DNA of 64,000 bases, taken from contig CM036617.1 in assembly GCA_020746105.1 (NCBI GenBank), forward strand, positions 35,679,898-35,743,897, in the 5' to 3' direction. This DNA comes from Trogon surrucura. Its lineage: Eukaryota > Chordata > Aves > Trogoniformes > Trogonidae. A model generated the notes under the pieces. That model was not told where the DNA came from and ran no database searches. It saw only the letters and a list, made by a program, of their open reading frames with translations. The position numbers were made by a program, and so were the translations under genes. Each line of letters opens with the position of its first letter. Position 1 is the stretch's first letter. Shown here piece after piece: positions 57,700 to 64,000 of this stretch.

Positions 57700-58240
57700 T
57701 GCTCTCATAAGTTTAACGCAAAGTGCAAGAGTGTAATTGATTTGTATGTGTTCTTTATCTCGCGTGGAAGGCTAATGCATTGCTTCGGTAGGGCGGTGCT
57801 GTTGCAGAATTGTATAAATAAAATATGGCAGAAAACCAAAATCCAGAGCAAATGCCCTACTTCTTTCCCTTAGCCACATTTCTATAATTTTGGTTTGTAA
57901 TACATAAGCAAACATCTTTTTTTAGAAGTATTGAACTCTAGCTGAAATTCCCAAATGCGCCAAATAACATGGTAATATTTTAAATGCTTTACCATATTTA
58001 GCTTCAAATTACTGCCATTATTAAAGTTATTTCTCCCAAATAATCCTAGTGAAAGTACCCAAAAAGAACAACACCGCTGTGACTCAGATCGTTTGCATTT
58101 GTTTTATTTGGGAGAATTAGTGGGAATTTATATTTTACTCCCTTAACGTCTGTCGTGCGTTATTGCAGATGTTGTGCTTAGACAGTTTACTTTTAGTAAG
58201 TCCTTGCAGAACCCAATGTCCTCGCAGAACCTAACGTTTC
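57700..58240. other. possible constrained non-coding stretch in intron
   Basis: AT-rich, repeat-free sequence with many homeodomain/octamer-like words (taatgcattg, tttgcatttg). It has a perfect 13-nt inverted repeat, ttctcccaaataa (58031-58043) against ttatttgggagaa (58104-58116), and a short direct repeat (tccttgcagaacc/tcctcgcagaacc). Calling it regulatory is a guess from texture; no conservation data are available. Confidence 0.2.
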
Positions 58241-58998
58241 CTTGAATTGCAAACAAAAAATTCAACCCAAGGCTCAATTAACTTATTCTTTTGTACCTTT
58301 TAAATTTCATTTGATGCAGTTAAGGTTGGCCCCGAATGACTGTTCTCTTGAATTCTTAGTTAAACACATTAGGAGCAGCCATAGTACTTTGTAAAAAGAG
58401 GCATGTAAAACAGCCCCATCATTCGACAGCATGAGTGAACCCTGGGACACAGAGTAACAAACAGAGAAACCTAAAGAAGTTCAAAATTTAGCATGGTGTA
58501 TTTCCACATGAGGTACGTGGAGGACACTTGCACCGTTGCATTCAGGATCCTTTCTACTTCTGATCTCCATCCTCTTGAGTCATCCCTCCGTCCTCCAACA
58601 ACTTTGACACTGTAAGCTGTCTGAGCATGCAGTCACAGAAGGATTTTCATGCACTGGGATGTTTAATAGGCTCCGTAGTATCAGAAGCATGGAGGGAAAG
58701 TACTAAGTCATTTCTTCTCTCACCAGTTTTTCACCTTCGGTATAATTTAAATAATGGGTAGTTTAGAAGAATGCTAAGAAAACATAAAAACTGAAATGAA
58801 AGATTTTAGTGACTTGACAGAACAAAACTGGTGTGTCTCTCTCTTGTGGCTGACTACAGCTTGGACATGTAAGCCAGACTAGTCTAGTTCCTAGAGTTTA
58901 TACAGATGTGAATGTGAGATGTACAGATAAAACATTATGGAAAAGACAGAATATCATCCCAGCCCTTTTTGCATATAGTTAACCTCTGCAGTTGAATT

Positions 58999-59214
58999 TC
59001 ATAGAATCACAGAATGAGTTGGGCTGGAGAGGACCTTTAAAGGTCATCTAGTCCAATCCCCCTCCAGTGAGCAGGGACATCTTTCACTAGATCAGGTTGC
59101 TCAGAGCTCTGTCAAGCCTGACTTTGAATGCCTCCAGGGATGGAGCCTCCACCACCTCTCTGAGGAACCTATTTCAGTATTTTGCCACACTCATTATACA
59201 GAACGTCTTCCTGA
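58999..59214 (-). mobile_element. outer CR1 LINE, 3' part (minus strand), split by a later insertion
   Basis: The reversed tail tcatagaatcacagaatgag, the gtgagcagggacatctttca variant and the end of ORF2 up to gaacgtcttcctg. At 59214 the text switches abruptly to the terminal repeats of another CR1 and resumes at about 60054 (tctagtctaaatctaccctg), which is the expected continuation. Confidence 0.92.
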
Positions 59215-60053
59215 TCACAGAATCACAGAATGTTAGGGATTGGAAGGGACCTCGAAAGATCATCAAGTCCAATCCCCCTGCCAGAGCAGGAACGCCTAGA
59301 TAATGCTACATAGGAATGTGTCCAGGCAGGTCTTGAATGTCTCCAGAGAAGGAGACTCCACAACCTTTCTGGGCAGCCTGTTCCAGTGTTCCGTTACCCT
59401 CACTGAGAAGAAGTTTCTTCTCGAGTTTAAGTGGAACCTCTTATGTTCCAGTTTCAGCCCATTACCCCTTGTCCTATCAGTGGTTGTCACCGAGAAGAGC
59501 CTGGCTCCATCCTCCTGACACTCACCCTTGATATATTTGTAAACATTAATGAGGTCACCCCTCAGTCTCCTCTTCTCCAAACTAAAGAGCCCCAGCTCCC
59601 TCAGCCTTTCCTCATAAGGGAGATGCTCCACTCCCTTCATCATCCTAGTTGCCCTGTGCTGGACTCTCTCCAGCATTTCCCTGTCTTTCTTGAACTGAGG
59701 GGCCCAGAACCGGACACAATATTCCAGATGGGGTCTCACCAGGGCAGAGTAGAGGGGAAGGAGAACCTCTCTTGACCTACTAACCACCCCCCTTCTAATA
59801 CACCCCAGGATGCCATTGGCCTTCCTGGCCACAAGGGCACAGTGCTGGCTCATGGCCATCCTGCTGTCCACCAAGACTCCCAGGTCCCTTTCCCCTACAC
59901 TACTCTCTAATAAGTCATTCCCCAACTTATACTGGAACCTGGGGTTGTTCCTACCCAGATGCAAGACTCTACACTTTCCCTTGTTATATTTCATTAAATT
60001 TTTCCCCGGCCTGTCCAGGTCTCACTGAATGGCAGCACAGCCTTCTGGCATGT
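59215..60053 (-). mobile_element. inner CR1 LINE, 0.84 kb, well preserved (minus strand)
   Basis: The minus strand has a 232-codon uninterrupted frame (59994-59296) ending at the natural ORF2 stop. It includes [56 protein letters not shown] and [20 protein letters not shown]. Upstream, to about 60053, the DMPEGCAAIQ RT segment is readable with a stop nearby. The left edge has tandem terminal octamers (atcacaga atcacaga). Among the copies in this window it has the longest intact C-terminal frame, so it is probably among the youngest. Confidence 0.95.
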
Positions 60054-60165
60054 CATATCTAGTCTAAATCTACCCTGCTCTAGTTTAAAACCATTGCCCC
60101 TTGTCCTGTCTCTACATGCCCTTGTCCCTCCCCTACTGTCCTGTAGGCCCCTTTCAATTTCTCCA
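60054..60165 (-). mobile_element. outer CR1 LINE, 5' part (minus strand)
   Basis: It resumes the element interrupted at 59214: tctagtctaaatctaccctg, the ttgccccttgtcctgtctct segment and taggcccctttcaatttct. Minus-strand reading [18 protein letters not shown] is the standard CR1 C-terminal motif, directly continuing the portion left of the inner element. Confidence 0.9.
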
Positions 60166-60332
60166 TGAACCTTAAAAGAAACCAAAAAGATTCACCCTAC
60201 ATTTTCCTGCAAAATCTAGGTCACCTTTTCAGACTTTCCTAAGTTGATAGAGTTGCAGAAGTGCTTCACATAGTTTTGTTGTAGTCTCATAAATGGGTTT
60301 GCAATGCGCATGGATCTGCTTTTCATTTACAG

Positions 60333-60449
60333 AGCAATGTCGTGTTGTTGCTGGATACAAACAACGGTACCCTTCGCCGACTGTTGCTTACACCAGATGG
60401 TCAGGAGTCTCCTAAGAGAACAGCTTGGTGGGGCAGCAAAGAAGAGATG
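60333..60449 (+). CDS. VWA8: VWA8 exon 11: middle region
   Basis: Thirty-nine codons, phase 0 both ends: SNVVLLLDTNNGTLRRLLLT, then a variable stretch PDGQESPKR and TAWWGSKEEM. Human has SNVILLLDTTGRALHRLIL and FWWNKEEA, so the ends are conserved and the middle is not. The acceptor is catttacag and the donor gtgagg. The VVLLLDTNNG segment resembles a beta-propeller-like strand-turn; this is inference. Confidence 0.94.
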
Positions 60450-60917
60450 GTGAGGAATAGCAACTGCTCTTTTTTTGAATAAAAGCTCTTGATTGGAAAA
60501 AATTGCCCCAGGATCATTTATCTTTCTGGTTTTACAGCCCAAGCACTTAATTATTTACTCTTATGTATGTTTAAATGCCTTACACATAAAATAGGTTTAT
60601 TATGGAATAGTGAAATGAAAAATATAAGTAAGTTGTCTCGTGTGAGGATATGAATCTTTAAAATATCCCTCTTTGGAGATAGAACTGGGAATAATGGAAC
60701 GTTTTGTTACAGGGGAATACGTCCAAAATAATGAACTTGGTTATGATGCAATTGCTTGACTTGGGACAAAGCAAACTAGATAGCATTTTGAGAGATGATT
60801 AATGCCATGGATTATTTGAAATAAAAGCAAAACATAGTGCACTTTCAGAGGAGTCAGGGAAACTCAATGGGACAAATGTGACAAACACTAATTCCTGTAT
60901 GATGTATTTCTATACAG
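60450..60917 (+). other. VWA8: VWA8 intron between exons 11 and 12
   Basis: 468 bases, gtgagg to ctatacag; nothing else recognised. Confidence 0.9.
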
Positions 60918-60982
60918 AGCAACTACAAAATGTGCCGAGAGTTTTCACACAAAAACTGGCTGGTGTTCTACAAAGAAGCAGG
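60918..60982 (+). CDS. VWA8: VWA8 exon 12: short exon, middle region
   Basis: Sixty-five bases, phase 0 in and two bases out. It reads SNYKMCREFSHKNWLVFYKE then A. The motif YKMC(K/R)EFSHKNWLVFYKE is almost identical to human VWA8. The donor is gtgaga. The intron after it is only 96 bases long, the shortest in the window. Confidence 0.95.
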
Positions 60983-61078
60983 GTGAGAGTAAATTATATC
61001 CTTGTATTATATTGATTTATAACAGATTTACTCATGTACAACCCTATCTGATTATTTTCTTGGTTTCCAATTTTACAG

Positions 61079-61204
61079 AAACCGCCTTATTGTACTGGAT
61101 GTATTAGAAGGTCAAACTCATACCATCTCGCTTCCGATCAATCTGAAATCTGTTTTCCTGGCAGCTGAAGACCGGTGGCTCTTGGTGGAAAATGAAACAA
61201 ATCA
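61079..61204 (+). CDS. VWA8: VWA8 exon 13: middle region
   Basis: One hundred and twenty-six bases, one base in (completing Gly) and two out. It reads NRLIVLDVLEGQTHTISLPI then NLKSVFLAAEDRWLLVENET and N. The pattern LDVLEG(R/Q)THTISLPINLK is strongly kept. The border is aatca|gttagt: the exon leaves CA, and the G at the start of exon 14 completes Gln before KFLLTK, matching human NQKYLLTK. Confidence 0.95.
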
Positions 61205-61846
61205 GTTAGTTAAGCCTAGTTTTCTCGATGGCATTATTCATTGTTTATGTCTTGTTTATGTTCAGGGGTTTCACTCAGAGTTGTTTTTTTCAGTTTGTGA
61301 GACTGAATAGACTTAAACAGTTGATGTTTAAGATGTAGATTTGCTCTGGTGAAAGCGCAGGTAGGCTTTTAGAGTAGGCAATGAACAGGGTGAGCCTTCC
61401 TAAATTCATGCCTCTGAAAATCTAGACTAGCCTTGATTGTACACATGTTAATACTATTTTACTGAGGTGGTATTGATCTTATTAGAAATGAGAAAGCTGT
61501 TCAACCTAGCTTTGGAAATACAGACACATCGTCCTGAGTTAGTGCCTGCTTGCTTTAGTTTCATGGTCACGTGAAAGAAATATTACTCTGCTGTCTGATT
61601 TTTATAAATGCACAACAAATAACGGTATGTAAATAGTTACCAGAAGACAAGTCTGCCGCTTGCTGGCTTACCCTTTCCTATCTCACAGATGTAAACTGAA
61701 TCATATTCAGTTTTAGCAAAAGGTGTTGATAACCTTGTTTATATGAATGTAGAATGTTTTCACTGTTTCCTAAGACAGAAGTCCTTGTTTCCTTGCTTAG
61801 AGTACAAGCTTAATCAGGAATTATTGTAAATGTGTATCCTTTACAG
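61205..61846 (+). other. VWA8: VWA8 intron between exons 13 and 14
   Basis: 642 bases, gttagt to ctttacag; nothing else recognised. Confidence 0.9.
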
Positions 61847-61956
61847 GAAATTTCTTTTAACCAAGCGTGCCCATGTGGAAGCTGAAGACAGTGAGGTTTG
61901 CCAGCTGTATGCATTGAGTGAAGAGCCAGCTGACATGGGATTTGGCTTAACAACGG
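61847..61956 (+). CDS. VWA8: VWA8 exon 14: middle region, end of conserved segment
   Basis: One hundred and ten bases, one base in and one out. It reads [20 protein letters not shown] then [16 protein letters not shown]. Human has KYLLTKPAHIESEGSGVCQL and STGFGVTQ, so anchors lie at both ends. The acceptor is cctttacag and the donor gtattg. After this exon VWA8 enters a low-complexity linker that varies between species, which is why exon 15 is harder to prove. Confidence 0.93.
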
Positions 61957-63388
61957 GTATTGAATGCGAGCTTGGCTTGTTCTTTTTTTTTTTTTTTTAA
62001 TCATTTCTGTGTTTGCAGCTGCACAAACAAGGCTCTTTTACTTTAAAGGTCTGGGTAACCTTCTCTCTAACTCTCTTTTTGTCCTTCCCTTATCATGTTT
62101 GGTTAATAATAACTTTTCACAAAGCAGGGCAAATTCCATGCTCAAACTTCAGGTTGTTTGAGTAAAGCATCTTTGTTTTGTTGTAGCATTTAGGACCCTC
62201 AGTCATGGACTTCCAGGGAAAAAAAAGTTAAAAAAAAAAAGACAACTAGGCAGCAATTAGAACATAGAAACAGAAGAAACCAAGTATATTCATGAGTCCA
62301 GTCTCTGTGCCATTTCAGGACTGTTACACACACTCAAATGAACTAGAAGACATTTCCTAACACTTATAAAAATACAGAAGACCTACTATTAAAACATAGC
62401 AGAATCCACAGTTTCTAAAGTTCTGCAGAGAGTGTGCAGGAGGCCCCTGAGGCTGTCACACACGTCTTAAAGGACAGGGGACTTTGCTCAGTAAAATTCC
62501 CAGGTGGTGCTAGGCGTGGAGGCATGTCTTAGCTAGAGAAGGCGGCAAAAATCCCCAGTGGTTGGCATTCTGCCCCATCAGATCTGCCTGTCTTCAAATC
62601 TGATGACATTTTAAATGCTGAGCATTTGATCACGGTGCACAATACCTTTAGTCTGGCTGATCTAATAACCCTCGAAGTACATATGCATCCCACCCTAACA
62701 GTTCGTAGGCTTTGCCCTATCTCCAGTGTGTCTTAGAGAGACAGAGGAAAAAAATAGAGAAACCGCTTTGTATCTGCTTAAAAGGAAAAAAAGTTTTGCC
62801 CTGGTCCTTGTGGCTAGAGTAAGTACGAAGAATTAGATTAACACAGTGTAAACATGATACAAGCAAATGTTATCGACAGATAACAAGTATGACTTATTTT
62901 ACACAAACGACAGCAAATTGGATCCCACAGACTCTAACCACAACTTAAATATCTAGGATCCTTTTTATCTCTTGTACAGTTTACTCTATCAACTTATCAA
63001 GCTTCATCAGAACACAGTAGTTTCCTTCCTCTTACTACCTTAATTAGAAACCATTACAGAGTATCATTCCTCAGATGAGTAGAAATGTTATTATAATTCC
63101 CAGTCTCAAAGTATTTGTGGACAGTTTCTTGCTGCATGCTTTTTCTGCTATTTTTATCCCTTGTTATCTTATTTCTTCCAATCTAAAAAGTTATCATATC
63201 CGCTCTCTGCTTTTTTCCAAACGATCCAGCAAACCCAGAATGTAATATCTTCAGCTTGTTCTGATTTTCTGAGGCAGAACCTGTGGCAGGAGAACTAAGA
63301 AAAGGTAGACCAGTGTGAGTTTGCCCCTGACCCAAACCAGTAGCCCCTTCATCCTCTGAGGGAGGAAAGATTTTTCTCCCACTGCCAG
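61957..63388 (+). other. VWA8: VWA8 intron between exons 14 and 15
   Basis: 1,432 bases, gtattg to actgccag, if exon 15 is right. It holds a T-run near 61983 and A-rich runs near 62220-62240. The 62450-63330 part has the mixed texture of an old decayed repeat, but I cannot assign a family. Confidence 0.65.
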
Positions 63389-63481
63389 GTAAACAAGATG
63401 ATCTGCCCTTTGAAACGGAAGCGGTGTATGCTACAGAACTAAAGATAGTGGGTTCTGACTGTGTTGATAATTTGAGGCAAG
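63389..63481 (+). CDS. VWA8: VWA8 exon 15 (probable): variable linker
   Basis: A strong acceptor (tttttctcccactgccag) opens a 93-base frame, two bases in and one out, closed by a good donor gtaaag. In the phase set by exon 14 it reads GKQDDLPFETEAVYATELKI then VGSDCVDNLRQ, with no stop. Human has a linker of about this length here (ETEFSIPHKISSDQL...), with few identities. Phase, splice sites and length all fit, and the next acceptor at 63997 continues the phase. Similarity alone would not identify it. Confidence 0.68.
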
Positions 63482-63998
63482 GTAAAGTGCTGTTGCAGTT
63501 GCACAGAATAAAATTTCTTTTTCCTTAGCTTAAAGATAAAGAGCACTAGATAATTATTTACCAGGAATGTGCTACAAACAATGTTGTTTAAATTGTAAAG
63601 ATGGCAAGACAGCTACCGAGAAGTGTCACATTGACACTTTCCTGTGCAAACATACATTTCGCCTTTTTGTGCGAATCTTCGCACAAAATCTTCGATGAGA
63701 TCACGCACTGTTCTGTTCCATAGTCTTGCTGCCTCATTTGCACAGTAGAGGGCAAAATTAAGTGGTATAAGCAACTACAAACCTAGTATTTCCTGATTTT
63801 AAGTACTTAACTTCACGAAAATTATTTCCTGACTTCTTTTCTGTGTTACAGTATAGTATAATCAAATCTTCTGCTTTTTAGTAATTTTGCGTCCAAAGTA
63901 ATAGCAATGATCAGTGCTCAGCACTCTTACAGTTAATATAGTTTCCTATTGCACATCTGGATTTAATGACTTTCGTTTTGTTTGATTTCCCTGTTTAG
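63482..63998 (+). other. VWA8: VWA8 intron between exons 15 and 16
   Basis: 517 bases, gtaaag to ctgtttag at the window edge. It carries two adjacent short perfect hairpins at 63621-63639 and 63665-63688. Confidence 0.6.
63621..63688. repeat. two adjacent perfect hairpins
   Basis: First: aagtgtca (63621-63628) pairs with tgacactt (63632-63639) across a 3-nt loop. Second: ttttgtgcgaa (63665-63675) pairs with ttcgcacaaaa (63678-63688) across a 2-nt spacer; it has 11 perfect pairs and two CpGs per arm. They lie 26 bases apart in an intron. Confidence 0.85.
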
Positions 63999-64000
63999 CC
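63999..64000 (+). CDS. VWA8: VWA8 exon 16, first two bases only (window edge)
   Basis: The window ends in a pyrimidine-rich tract followed by ag at 63997-63998 and the bases cc. Exon 15 leaves one base (g), so g+cc would complete an Ala codon and set the next frame. This is an acceptor call from splice-site appearance and phase; no coding sequence can be inspected. Confidence 0.5.

Larger units (their letters stand above)
51272..60332 (+). other. VWA8: VWA8 intron between exons 10 and 11 (9.1 kb)
   Basis: From gtaaaa to catttacag. It contains CR1 elements at 51372-52572, 54948-55198 and a nested pair at 58999-60165. There is also a CpG-containing patch (56410-56650) and a possibly constrained stretch at 57700-58240. 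The remaining segments show nothing I recognise. Confidence 0.9.

Overview
This window is a piece of a vertebrate, almost certainly avian, nuclear genome. It is AT-rich and gene-poor, and the exons are short and separated by kilobase introns. The dispersed repeats I can recognise are all fragments of CR1 LINEs, the dominant retroposon of birds. I cannot name the species.

The only host gene I can support is VWA8 (von Willebrand factor A domain-containing protein 8), a large mitochondrial-matrix AAA+ protein, read on the + strand. Fifteen complete coding exons lie between 748 and 63481, about 600 codons in one continuous reading frame. The first two bases of a sixteenth probably sit at the extreme right edge (63999-64000). 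The gene starts before and ends after the window. Exons 1-7 (numbered within this window) encode the third AAA-type ATPase module: a P-loop split between exons 1 and 2, a Walker B motif in exon 4 and a sensor-like strand in exon 5. Exons 8-15 encode the following, less characterised middle region. Identity rests on close agreement with the human VWA8 sequence as I remember it; no search was run.

Layout: 1-747 is the 3' part of an intron; exon 1 is at 748; a 10.6 kb intron holds an unidentified GC-richer block (1925-2400) and one CR1; exon 2 is at 11396; a 16.2 kb intron holds seven CR1 fragments and an (ATTTT)n microsatellite; exons 3-6 cluster at 27.7-32.6 kb; a 7.9 kb intron holds five CR1 fragments; exon 7 is at 40508; an 8.0 kb intron has no repeat I recognise; exons 8-10 lie at 48.7-51.3 kb; a 9.1 kb intron holds four CR1 insertions, two of them nested; exons 11-15 lie at 60.3-63.5 kb.

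I found no RNA gene, promoter, CRISPR array or previously undescribed system. The points most worth a second look are structural: a possible 5-nt intron slide between exons 9 and 10, a weakly conserved exon 15, a nested CR1 pair, a tail-to-tail CR1 pair, and several unusually good inverted repeats in introns.
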